DNA from: CAYYYA01 sp964517065
Lineage (GTDB): Bacteria > Patescibacteriota > Patescibacteriia > UBA1558 > 2-01-FULL-52-15
DNA: 7,819 nucleotides
Reading direction: 5' to 3'
Assembly: GCA_964517065.1 (NCBI GenBank)
Contig: CAZFBK010000032.1
Coordinates: 1-7,819, forward strand
Shown piece after piece: positions 1 through 7,170 of this stretch; within the stretch, counting starts at the first letter, position 1; each line of letters starts with the position of its first letter. The notes below the pieces were generated by a model. That model was not told the DNA's origin, searched no databases, and saw only the letters and a list, made by a program, of their open reading frames with translations. The translations under genes were made by a program, and so were the position numbers.

Positions 1-6
1 TCTCCA
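1..6 (-). promoter_or_regulatory. Possible ribosome binding site of a gene off the left edge
   Basis: On the minus strand the last bases before the edge read TGGAGA, a fair match to the purine-rich Shine-Dalgarno sequence. It lies about 8-13 bases downstream of the predicted start of the leftward transcript. A start codon would be expected within about ten bases beyond the edge, but it cannot be seen here. No minus-strand ATG occurs in 1-247, which fits the coding region starting outside. Confidence 0.35.
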
Positions 7-20
7 GCAAATACTATAAG

Positions 21-49
21 ATTATAACAACTTTTGCCTACAATTTCAA
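21..49 (-). promoter_or_regulatory. Leftward sigma70-type promoter with extended -10
   Basis: Read on the minus strand, a -35 TTGAAA (44-49) is followed by an exact 17-base spacer and a perfect -10 TATAAT (21-26). The spacer ends in TGT, giving an extended -10 (TGTTATAAT). Transcription would begin near position 14 and run off the left edge. The match is 5 of 6 at -35 and 6 of 6 at -10 with ideal spacing, much better than anything I found pointing towards the gene at 248. It implies a divergent gene whose coding region lies just outside the window. Confidence 0.6.
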
Positions 50-143
50 GCCCTAGAGGTAAATTGGGTCCAGAAGCTTAATTTATCAATTTACTGCACC
101 GTTTGACTGGTTTTATTGGGCAAAATGACTCTAAAGGGGCTAA

Positions 144-238
144 CCCTGTTAGAGATTTAGGTCTTAAATGGGGAAATAGCAATCTTTTACCCAGAAGACT
201 TATTTGCAATTCCTTTAGCTTAACAATCTCTAACAGGG
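144..238. repeat. 95-bp MITE-like element or long hairpin bounded by inverted repeats
   Basis: The left arm CCCTGTTAGAGATT (144-157) is perfectly inverted at 225-238. One further A/T pair extends it to 143-239, making 15 bp. The trinucleotide TAA directly abuts both ends (141-143 and 239-241), as a short target-site duplication would. Between the arms, GTCTT (161-165) can pair with AAGAC (195-199) and TGGG (169-172) with CCCA (190-193), so the whole element can fold on itself. It encodes no transposase. It may be a non-autonomous mobile element. Alternatively it may be an RNA hairpin controlling the gene at 248, because its right arm contains the AGGG (235-238) that is the only Shine-Dalgarno-like sequence there. 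Confidence 0.5.
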
Positions 239-247
239 TAATCTTAG

Positions 248-1399
248 ATGAAAAATAAGCGAATTCTCTATCTTATCACCCAAAGCAAATACGGGGGAGC
301 TCAGCGCTATACCCTTGATTTAGCTTATTTTAGCAGTTTAAGCAACTCTGTTCTGATTGCCGTCGGTTGCCCAGAAGATAAGGATGAGAGCTTTTTTCGC
401 TTCGCCGACAGTCACAAGCTGGAAACCAGACTACTTCCTAGACTTCAACGCGACATCAATCCTTGGAGCAACCTACTTAGTATTGGCGAGATCTACCGAA
501 CTATTCGGGACTTTGAACCAGATCTGATCCATATCAACAGCTCTATGGCTGGCTTCACTGGCAGTGTGGCCGCATGGTTGTATAACCTGGGCCACCGACA
601 ACACAAAATACAAGTGGTCTATACTGCTCACGGTTTTGTTTTCAACGAACCCCTCCCACCGCTCCAGAAGACTCTCTACCTCTGGTTAGAGAAAATCTCA
701 GCCTATTTCAAAGATGTGATTATTAGCGTCTCTGACTTTGATAAAATTAGTGCTATCCAGCACAATGTTGCGCCAGCCAAAAAAATTACTACTATTCATA
801 ATGGTATTAAACTTGAGGACTATAATTTTTTAACCAAGGAAGAAGCGCGCCAACAACTTCACTTACCAGCTGAAAAAACAATCGTTGGTACTATTGCGTC
901 TTACTATCCAACGAAAGGCTTAGAATATTTGATCGCGGCTGCCGCCTTGATTCCAGACGTTCATTTCTCAATCATTGGCGACGGTCCAGAAAAGGATAAT
1001 CTCAGCAAACAAATGGCTGATCTGCAACTTGGAGATCGTATTACCCTGCACGGCGCTATACCACAGGCAGCTAACTATCTAAAAGCTTTTGATATCTTTG
1101 TCTTGTCATCGGTTAAAGAGGGCTTAGCTTATGCCATTCTTGAAGCTGGATTAGCCCAACTCCCCGTTGTCGTTACCAAAGCCGGTGGAAATAGCGAAAT
1201 AGTTACTGACATGGCGACCGGTCGCGTCGTGCCAATAAAAAACAGCCCTGCCTTAGCTGAAGCTATAACTGAAACATTAGGATTGACAGATCACGGTCAA
1301 CAACGTGCTACCACTCTCTCTCAGCACGTGACGATAGAATTTAGCCAACAACGCATGCTGGAGCGGACAGAAAAAATCTACGATCGACTTTTAGTTTAA
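248..1399 (+). CDS. GT4-family glycosyltransferase (GT-B fold)
   Basis: This 383-residue protein has the usual length and two-lobe pattern of retaining GT4 enzymes, which move a sugar from a nucleotide-sugar to a growing glycan, often lipid-linked, on the cytoplasmic face of the membrane. The N-terminal lobe has the GGAQ loop (16-19), an HINSS strand end (95-99) and TAHG (126-129). The C-terminal lobe has HNGI (184-187), PTKG (221-224, K223 likely contacting donor phosphate), GDGP (244-247) and the EX7E pair E291/E299, followed by PVVVTKAGGNSEIV. The Arg often found about five residues before the PTKG-type Lys is not visible; residues 217-218 are Ala-Ser. There is no signal peptide or clear membrane helix. 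The start is fixed by an in-frame TAG directly before the ATG; AGGG at 235-238 is a weak ribosome site. No convincing forward promoter was found upstream. Sugar specificity and linkage cannot be read from the sequence. Confidence 0.9.
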   Translation: MKNKRILYLITQSKYGGAQRYTLDLAYFSSLSNSVLIAVGCPEDKDESFFRFADSHKLETRLLPRLQRDINPWSNLLSIGEIYRTIRDFEPDLIHINSSMAGFTGSVAAWLYNLGHRQHKIQVVYTAHGFVFNEPLPPLQKTLYLWLEKISAYFKDVIISVSDFDKISAIQHNVAPAKKITTIHNGIKLEDYNFLTKEEARQQLHLPAEKTIVGTIASYYPTKGLEYLIAAAALIPDVHFSIIGDGPEKDNLSKQMADLQLGDRITLHGAIPQAANYLKAFDIFVLSSVKEGLAYAILEAGLAQLPVVVTKAGGNSEIVTDMATGRVVPIKNSPALAEAITETLGLTDHGQQRATTLSQHVTIEFSQQRMLERTEKIYDRLLV

Positions 1400-3819
1400 G
1401 GTTGAAGACTGGGAAAATATGGTAACAGCGTTGGCAAAGTTGAAGGATACTGCTCTACTGCCTGCCTAGCACTGACCAAAGCTTGATCCGACTGACCTTG
1501 TGCTAATAATATCAGAGACGACAAAACCGCGACTTCATGCGGTATTTTTTTTCGTTGTCGAATTATATCTAAGTGCTTCACTGCAAGGTCTACGTGACCT
1601 ACAGCTAAATCGTATTGAGTAATAGCTAAAATATCAGGGTGTAGAGCATTAGATAAATAGCTATCAAAATACTCATTCGCTTTCTCCAGCTGACCGACAT
1701 TGGATAATTGTTTGTAATACTGAACATGTGTATCTATAATATCAGGACGTTGTAGTGTAGCTTGACGAAATAACTCCAGTCCTTCTTCCACCTGCCCCAA
1801 AACTAAACGCATCTGTCCTTCAACATACAGAAGTTGCGTTCGTCTAGGGTTCTCATATCGTAAGCCCTGAGCCAATATCAGTCCACGTTCCCAATAGACA
1901 GGATCAATCCTTCCTGCTAGGAGATAATAATTTAATAGTTGCAAATAGGTCTCAGCCTGTTTTGGTTTTTTGCTAATATTTTTAAGCATAACCGACTCAG
2001 TAGCTGCTAGCTGTAGCTTAAATGAATCCTTATCTATATTTGACCCTCGCTTGATTAAATCACTAATCAGTAACACATATTGATAACGTAGCTCTGATTT
2101 TCCTAAGGTAGGAGCTTTGTCAGCTTCCTGTCGTAGATCATCCAACTGGCTAGCTGTAGCAGACCGTATATCTGGACCTATCGTCATTAACTGAGAGGTA
2201 AAGCGATGATTAGACCATATAGAACGACCATAAAAATTGAAGATGAATAAAACCGTGATAATACCCAATAATAAAAAAAATATTGGCCTGCCAAAAGGCA
2301 CACGCAAAGGTAACCCATATTGTTTCACCGTGTCGGTAATTTCAGCTTCCCGACTCCACATATAGGCCAACGTGAAGAAAAATATTAGCAGGTTATTGAT
2401 AGTATCAAAATAAAACCAACCTTGAATTATATAAACAACCCAAAATACTCCTAACACTATCCAGGAAGTTTTTTCTGCCGGTCGCTGGCGCCAAAGATGT
2501 ACAAATGAGCGAATTATTAATAGCCACAGTAGTAGATATAATACAACAGCGACCGCGCCCCCCTCCACCAAATATTGAATAAAAATATTATGAGCTCTAT
2601 CGTACCAAATAGGTGAAACACCCGAACGGAAAACCTGATCGTTGTAGTGCTCATTGAAAGCGAGGGAATAGTTTTCTGGACCCCAACCAATAAATGGTTT
2701 AGCTAAAAAAGCTTGCCAACTAACATCCCAAACGGCTAAACGATCTATAAAGGAAGTATATTCCCAGCGTATGGCCAGTTTAATAACATTTTGCCAATTA
2801 AGTTGTAAAAAAATTCCTACGGTTACAATTACTAGGCCCCAACCGAGAAGAAAAACCTTAGCTGGGACCAGACGAACAAACTTCAACCAAATGAATGAAA
2901 TAGTCACTACAATCAATCCTACTGCTGTAGCCAAAATAGATGACCGTGCACCAGAAAACCAAATGGCAGCCAATTGTAAAACCAAAATACTACTCAGCGC
3001 CAACCAGCGCTGCCATGGTTTGTGTTCAAGACGATACCTAAGGAGCCAAAATTGTGGCCAAATCCAAATCAACAATAAATATAAATTTCCCACTAAGGTT
3101 AGAAGTGCTCCTGTTGGCAAATCATTCACATAGAGATAGATTTCTAATCCTATTAACGCAAGATCTGCGATAACAAAAAACCACAGTAAAAATGATTGTT
3201 GTTTTAACCTATAATGAAGGGCCACATATAGACAAAAGAAGAAAGCTAAAGTTTGAAAGAAACCATAATAGCTGACATTGCCAAATGTACTAGACGCCCG
3301 CGAACCACCCGAAGCTTCTATTAGCAATGGGTGCTGCAACTCTTGACTAAAAGCAACCAAAGCGGTAACAAATGAAATAAAGATAAAAAACTGAAAAAAC
3401 TTCTGCCAATCATTAAAAGTCCGAAAAATAGACGATACTACCAAAACAAATACGAGGTAATGGCCAAATGAAAACAAGCCATCCATCCGCAAATAATCCC
3501 CCCAAAAACTAATCAGCAGAGTCCCATTGACTAACGCTGAAAGGCTGAGCGTAATAAACAATAGAAACAAAACTATTAACGTGCTATTGATACGTGGCCG
3601 ATAAGAACGATTAAGACAAAATAATATGAGATACAAAAAAAACAGTATCGCCGTAACACAACGAAAAATACTGTTTCTTAAGAAAGAAAATGAGGACAAA
3701 AAGTCAGTGGAAAAGCTCAAAAATAACAGGAAACTGAGAACCACCAACCACTGAGCCAAAAATAATACGCCCTTTTCCCAGGTCAAGGTGTGATACCAAG
3801 TGATTAATCTATCAACCAT
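1396..3819 (-). CDS. O-antigen ligase/polymerase-like (Wzy_C) membrane protein with C-terminal TPR domain
   Basis: This 807-residue protein has about 14-15 hydrophobic helices in residues 18-530, then a soluble region with TPR-like helical repeats (about 622-792). Wzy_C hallmarks are visible: a GARSS turn (290-294), a large loop between helices (about 342-414) with W364 and KPFIGWGPENY (374-384), and YDRAHN (406-411) followed by GG (420-421). H410 sits where the conserved loop histidine of WaaL-type ligases lies. Such proteins join undecaprenyl-linked glycans to each other (Wzy) or to lipid or protein acceptors (WaaL, PglL); sequence alone does not say which. It is an ancient paralogue of the 832-residue protein upstream, sharing FWG-x-Y-x-RMDGL (105-115) and a SGGxRxSS segment. 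It starts 15 bases after that gene ends, so it is probably co-transcribed; a weak GGA lies 6 bases before the ATG. Its stop codon overlaps that of the convergent glycosyltransferase. Confidence 0.85.
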   Translation of the reverse strand: MVDRLITWYHTLTWEKGVLFLAQWLVVLSFLLFLSFSTDFLSSFSFLRNSIFRCVTAILFFLYLILFCLNRSYRPRINSTLIVLFLLFITLSLSALVNGTLLISFWGDYLRMDGLFSFGHYLVFVLVVSSIFRTFNDWQKFFQFFIFISFVTALVAFSQELQHPLLIEASGGSRASSTFGNVSYYGFFQTLAFFFCLYVALHYRLKQQSFLLWFFVIADLALIGLEIYLYVNDLPTGALLTLVGNLYLLLIWIWPQFWLLRYRLEHKPWQRWLALSSILVLQLAAIWFSGARSSILATAVGLIVVTISFIWLKFVRLVPAKVFLLGWGLVIVTVGIFLQLNWQNVIKLAIRWEYTSFIDRLAVWDVSWQAFLAKPFIGWGPENYSLAFNEHYNDQVFRSGVSPIWYDRAHNIFIQYLVEGGAVAVVLYLLLWLLIIRSFVHLWRQRPAEKTSWIVLGVFWVVYIIQGWFYFDTINNLLIFFFTLAYMWSREAEITDTVKQYGLPLRVPFGRPIFFLLLGIITVLFIFNFYGRSIWSNHRFTSQLMTIGPDIRSATASQLDDLRQEADKAPTLGKSELRYQYVLLISDLIKRGSNIDKDSFKLQLAATESVMLKNISKKPKQAETYLQLLNYYLLAGRIDPVYWERGLILAQGLRYENPRRTQLLYVEGQMRLVLGQVEEGLELFRQATLQRPDIIDTHVQYYKQLSNVGQLEKANEYFDSYLSNALHPDILAITQYDLAVGHVDLAVKHLDIIRQRKKIPHEVAVLSSLILLAQGQSDQALVSARQAVEQYPSTLPTLLPYFPSLQP

Positions 3820-3834
3820 GTTAGGTCCAATTGA

Positions 3835-6333
3835 TTATTGTGTCTTACCGGCTTTCAGCTGATCCAGCAATGGTGAATACTGAGGATCCAGATTGGCTGC
3901 CTTCGTAGCGTATTCTAAGGCGTGCACTCTATCATTCATCGACTGATAGAGATTAGACAGTTCACTGTAGAGAGCCGCTTCCTCTGGATAGCGATCAACT
4001 GACTCCAGAAGAACAGCGATTGCCTGCTCGGTGAAACCGCCAACTCTCAAGACGCGGCCAAAAGTAATATAGTTTGTTGAAGAAAAATTACCACCAAGAT
4101 TACGAATAACATCTATTTCTTTCAAAGCCTCATCTTCTTTGCCAGATGAAACATAAGCTGCCAACAAGTTCAAATGGGCATCTGGAACCTTCGGTGACAA
4201 CTCAACAGCCTTTTTGAAAGCCACCAGAGCATTATCATATGACTTCTGTGCAATGTATACCCTACCCAGTGAGTAGTAGAATGGTGTGCGCGTCGGACTG
4301 AGTGTAATACCCTTTTCAATTACTTTCAAATTTTTCTCTGCATAGCTAACGTCCAGATTAGCCGCCGTCAAATAAAGATTGGTTAAAAAGGCGTAGTGAC
4401 GTGCATTATCGGGTTCGTCAGCTATACTTTTTTCTAATTGTCCAGCTGCAGTATCAACAACACTACGGCGAATATAAATAGGGGCGGAGTTGCTTTGAGC
4501 GACATCATTAGCAAACTCTGAAAATGTCTGTCGTAGCTCTAGAGTACCTAACATCACAGGACTATCAATTACTTTCACAACATCCTTAACTCCTTGGTCA
4601 AATGCCTGAGCTGATTGCGCCGCACGTAATTTATTATACTCTACTACGTATTGCCTATTTTTTTGCAATTGGGGAATATTCAGTAGACTGACAGCTGCCA
4701 AGACTAAAATAACAATTATCACGCTGGCCAGAGTCAAAGCTCCAGAACGCAGATTGTGTACGAACCAAACTCGACTGCCGGCACGATGATCGTCTGTAAT
4801 AAAGACAACGGTCGCTAAAGTCAAGACCAGCAGGATATAGCTATTGATACTGTCGAAAACGAAAGCGTTCTGAATGCCATAGGCAACAAACAATCCTGTG
4901 AAAATAACAAAGGCGGCCGGTTGTTTGTCTTGACGATATTTTTTCCACAGAGCCCACAAGGCGGAGACAAAGATAGCCAGATACAAGAGTAATCCGATAA
5001 TTCCACCTTGAACTAGGTATTCTACGTACATATTGTGGGCGCGGTCATACCAGACTCGGGAATTGGCGTGACGATAAATGTCTGGTGGAAAATATTTATT
5101 AAACACCACGAAAAAGCGTTCTGTACCCCAGCCGAAGATCGGCTTCTCGGCTGCACCTTTGAGTCCGGCCTGCCAGGTCAAGAGACGAGCCTCGGAAGTA
5201 GTATCAGTCAGTGAGATATTGGCCACACGGGTCAGCGTCCTATTGTTCCGTACCCAATCACTGTCTTTATTCAAGACCACTAAGCCACTCAAGACTATAA
5301 CCAGGGCCAAAATGACTGCTCCGCTTAGACGCAAAAACTTTGGTACTGATTTCATCAATAGCGCCATACCTGCCATCACAGCCAAACCAAATAATAAACC
5401 GAACAAAGCTCCTCGTGTCTGGGTATTAAACAGCGCTAACGCGTTCAGAGCAATGATAGTAATAAAATAGCCATAAGCTCCATAGTGACGCCATTTTTTG
5501 GTGAAGAAGTTCAAATGTAAAAATACCTGTGGAAGAAAAAAGGCCAAGAAGATTCCAATATTACCCACGATAACAGCCAGTGTCCCAGGATTACCTTTGC
5601 CACGTGCCATAGCCTCAAAGACTATTACTAAAATATCTAGTAAGTACCAAGCAAAGAGTTCAAAGCGCAACTTTTGACCCTCTGGCATTGTTGGCACGGG
5701 CACAGTCCAGCGGCCAAACAACTTAAAGGTGTCAACACTATGACGGTAGCGGGTCAATAAATACAGACCAAAGAAGACGTGAAATAAGGCGTAGGTACCA
5801 AGATAAGCCGCGTTTCCTAAACTAGAAGAGACACGTTCACCTCCAGAAGACTCAATAAATAAATTCAAACTTATGTGCTGACCCAACGCAATAAAGCTAA
5901 CAATAAACGAAACAAAAAAAGTAGCGTGAAATAGCTGCATCCAATTCGCTTTCTCCCGATAGACACCGACAATTACAATCAACAGGGCAATGAGATGATA
6001 GGCATTGAGCAGCCCGTCCATACGTTCATAGTTACCCCAGAAGCCAATCCAAAATCCCGGGTTGATTATACTGGATAGCGTCAGCCAGCCAAAAAAAAGC
6101 GCTAACAATCCAATAATCTTACTTTTACCTATAGAGTAACGCTTCCAATCAGTTAGTAATAAGATGAGATACAAACCTAGCAAAATCTCCACAATGATGC
6201 GGAAAGCAAAATTTCGAGGTGTAATAAATGGAAAATAAAAGCCACTGTTAATATAAAGTGGTAAGAAAAAAACAGCTAACACCCCTATAGTTATCAGTCG
6301 AAAAATCACCGACTCAAGTTTTTTTATCAACAT
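3835..6333 (-). CDS. O-antigen ligase/polymerase-like (Wzy_C) membrane protein with C-terminal TPR domain
   Basis: This 832-residue protein has about 14-15 hydrophobic helices in residues 10-551, then a TPR domain. Wzy_C signatures are TQTRGALFG (304-312), a large loop (about 356-439) containing ARLLTW (382-387) and KPIFGWG (397-403), then YDRAHN (429-434) and QGG (442-444); H433 corresponds to the WaaL loop histidine. TPR-like units fall near 645-680, 686-714, 719-746, 753-783 and 786-817; the second is close to consensus (YYSLGRVYIAQKSYDNALVA). Positive residues after helices near 463 and 512 suggest that the loop and the TPR domain are both outside the cytoplasm. The likely role is polymerisation of a lipid-linked glycan or its transfer to a surface acceptor; O-oligosaccharyltransferase activity on protein is one option. 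It lies 14 bases after the single-pass TPR gene and 15 before its paralogue. No Shine-Dalgarno sequence precedes the ATG, but TATAAT does. Confidence 0.87.
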   Translation of the reverse strand: MLIKKLESVIFRLITIGVLAVFFLPLYINSGFYFPFITPRNFAFRIIVEILLGLYLILLLTDWKRYSIGKSKIIGLLALFFGWLTLSSIINPGFWIGFWGNYERMDGLLNAYHLIALLIVIVGVYREKANWMQLFHATFFVSFIVSFIALGQHISLNLFIESSGGERVSSSLGNAAYLGTYALFHVFFGLYLLTRYRHSVDTFKLFGRWTVPVPTMPEGQKLRFELFAWYLLDILVIVFEAMARGKGNPGTLAVIVGNIGIFLAFFLPQVFLHLNFFTKKWRHYGAYGYFITIIALNALALFNTQTRGALFGLLFGLAVMAGMALLMKSVPKFLRLSGAVILALVIVLSGLVVLNKDSDWVRNNRTLTRVANISLTDTTSEARLLTWQAGLKGAAEKPIFGWGTERFFVVFNKYFPPDIYRHANSRVWYDRAHNMYVEYLVQGGIIGLLLYLAIFVSALWALWKKYRQDKQPAAFVIFTGLFVAYGIQNAFVFDSINSYILLVLTLATVVFITDDHRAGSRVWFVHNLRSGALTLASVIIVILVLAAVSLLNIPQLQKNRQYVVEYNKLRAAQSAQAFDQGVKDVVKVIDSPVMLGTLELRQTFSEFANDVAQSNSAPIYIRRSVVDTAAGQLEKSIADEPDNARHYAFLTNLYLTAANLDVSYAEKNLKVIEKGITLSPTRTPFYYSLGRVYIAQKSYDNALVAFKKAVELSPKVPDAHLNLLAAYVSSGKEDEALKEIDVIRNLGGNFSSTNYITFGRVLRVGGFTEQAIAVLLESVDRYPEEAALYSELSNLYQSMNDRVHALEYATKAANLDPQYSPLLDQLKAGKTQ

Positions 6334-6346
6334 TGGCTTGGGTTAA

Positions 6347-6352
6347 ATTATA
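6347..6352 (-). promoter_or_regulatory. Possible internal -10 element before the 832-residue gene
   Basis: On the minus strand a perfect TATAAT overlaps the stop codon of the upstream TPR gene and lies 13 bases before the ATG at 6333. Transcription would start near 6340, leaving a leader of about six bases. The -35 region is poor (TAGTAA at 17-base spacing, 3 of 6 matches) and there is no extended -10, so this may be chance in AT-rich sequence. It is worth listing because the gene has no Shine-Dalgarno sequence. Confidence 0.25.
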
Positions 6353-7067
6353 AATTTTCTAAAGCTCGTTTACTAACCTCGTCATTAGGGTTAATCCTCA
6401 AAGCCTGCTCAAAGTAACTTCGGGCTGTAACCAGATCACCAATGGAACGATAGTATTGACCAGCTATCTGATTCAGTTGAGAACTATCAGTAATCACTGT
6501 AGTTGCCTCAGTCAATAAAGCTTTAGTTTTCTCCGGATCCTTGAAACCATCATGATACAAGTCATACATCTCAGTATAATAACTATATAAGTTACCTGTT
6601 TTCGCTGTTGTTACGGCTTTACGATAAAACTCCTCAGCTTTGGGATAATTCTTCAAATAATACAGATTCAAGTGAGCAATATTACCGTTCAGAATATAAC
6701 TATTTGGTTCTAATTTATATGCATACATGAAAATCTGCTCTGCTCCAGTATAATCCCCGATGAGTTGTTTAATCAGCCCCATTTTCAATAAGGCATCATA
6801 CGCTTCCAAACTATTTTGGTTCGCAGCAAAAAACTTACTAGCGGCATCGAAAGTAACAAAATATTTATCCTGAATATCTTGGGTAATCTTGTCATCCTTG
6901 ACCTCAAACTTTATCATCTGCTCAAACTCAGTGGCAGACTGCATTTTTTGCTGCGCCGGCGCATAAATCCAAAAATAATACCAACCACCAAAAGCAACGA
7001 TTAGGGCTAAGGATAAACTAAGCCAGAGCTTCTGATGTTGACGCCAATCCTTAATATTGAGCTTCAT
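6348..7067 (-). CDS. Single-pass membrane protein with extracytoplasmic TPR domain
   Basis: The start is taken as the ATG at 7067, giving 239 residues. A longer frame from TTG at 7109 would add 14 residues, but those codons overlie a near-consensus promoter (-35 at 7100-7105, -10 at 7077-7082) and have no ribosome site. A basic N-terminus (KLNIKDWRQHQK) precedes one hydrophobic helix (about 14-35), so the remainder should lie outside the cytoplasm. Helical repeats of TPR type cover roughly 89-230; the last (RSIGDLVTARSYFEQALRINP, about 207-227) is clearest. It has no catalytic motif. TPR domains bind proteins or peptides, so this is probably a scaffold or partner for the two Wzy_C-TPR proteins encoded 14 bases downstream. 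It is the first gene of the apparent operon. No specific gene name can be assigned. Confidence 0.82.
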   Translation of the reverse strand: MKLNIKDWRQHQKLWLSLSLALIVAFGGWYYFWIYAPAQQKMQSATEFEQMIKFEVKDDKITQDIQDKYFVTFDAASKFFAANQNSLEAYDALLKMGLIKQLIGDYTGAEQIFMYAYKLEPNSYILNGNIAHLNLYYLKNYPKAEEFYRKAVTTAKTGNLYSYYTEMYDLYHDGFKDPEKTKALLTEATTVITDSSQLNQIAGQYYRSIGDLVTARSYFEQALRINPNDEVSKRALENL

Positions 7068-7076
7068 AATAGGGAT

Positions 7077-7105
7077 ATTGTAAGGCTGGAGGGGGTTTCT
7101 GTCAA
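7077..7105 (-). promoter_or_regulatory. Near-consensus sigma70-type promoter of the TPR/Wzy_C operon, predicted leaderless
   Basis: On the minus strand a perfect -35 TTGACA (7100-7105) is followed by a 17-base spacer (7083-7099) and -10 TACAAT (7077-7082, 5 of 6). Only nine bases separate the -10 from the ATG at 7067, so transcription should start near 7070 and leave a leader of about 0-5 bases. No Shine-Dalgarno sequence is present. The site both explains expression of the three-gene operon and decides its first start codon. Confidence 0.7.
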
Positions 7106-7116
7106 TCAAGGGAACA

Positions 7117-7144
7117 GGAGTTGGGAGTTAGAAGTAAGGAGTTA
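7117..7144. repeat. Imperfect heptanucleotide tandem repeat, four units
   Basis: Four units in exact 7-base register read GGAGTTG, GGAGTTA, GAAGTAA and GGAGTTA, followed by GGG. The array lies entirely between genes, 12 bases upstream of the -35 element of the operon promoter. It resembles the short tandem repeats found in some bacterial intergenic regions. It may be a neutral microsatellite or may vary in copy number and affect the promoter; the sequence does not distinguish these. Confidence 0.6.
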
Positions 7145-7170
7145 GGGATTGCAACGCTCTAAATATAGAA

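Noticed and set aside
1..56. Tail of an upstream rightward gene (open frame to TAG at 54-56)
   Set aside because: Only 17 codons are visible, the other two forward frames also close early, and the segment coincides with a strong leftward promoter, so there is no support for coding.
103..131. TTGACT as a -35 for the GT4 gene
   Set aside because: No acceptable -10 lies 16-18 bases downstream; the sequence there reads ATGACTC.
82..258. Forward open frame of about 58 codons running into the GT4 start
   Set aside because: It has no ATG, crosses the inverted-repeat element, and its translation shows no recognisable motif; it looks like chance.
2771..3133. Forward 120-codon open frame inside the 807-residue gene
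   Set aside because: It is antisense to a clear membrane-protein gene and its translation is low in motif content; a shadow frame.
4821..5006. Leftward 61-codon open frame inside the 832-residue gene
   Set aside because: It lies in another frame of a well-supported gene and has no independent signal.
5078..5470. Forward 130-codon open frame inside the 832-residue gene
   Set aside because: It is antisense to the conserved Wzy_C loop, basic and repetitive in composition, with no ribosome site; a shadow frame.
6816..7004. Forward 62-codon open frame inside the TPR gene
   Set aside because: It is antisense to the membrane helix region of a supported gene; a shadow frame.
7068..7109. TTG start giving a 253-residue TPR protein
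   Set aside because: The extra codons overlap a near-consensus promoter whose predicted transcript begins after them, and no ribosome site precedes the TTG.
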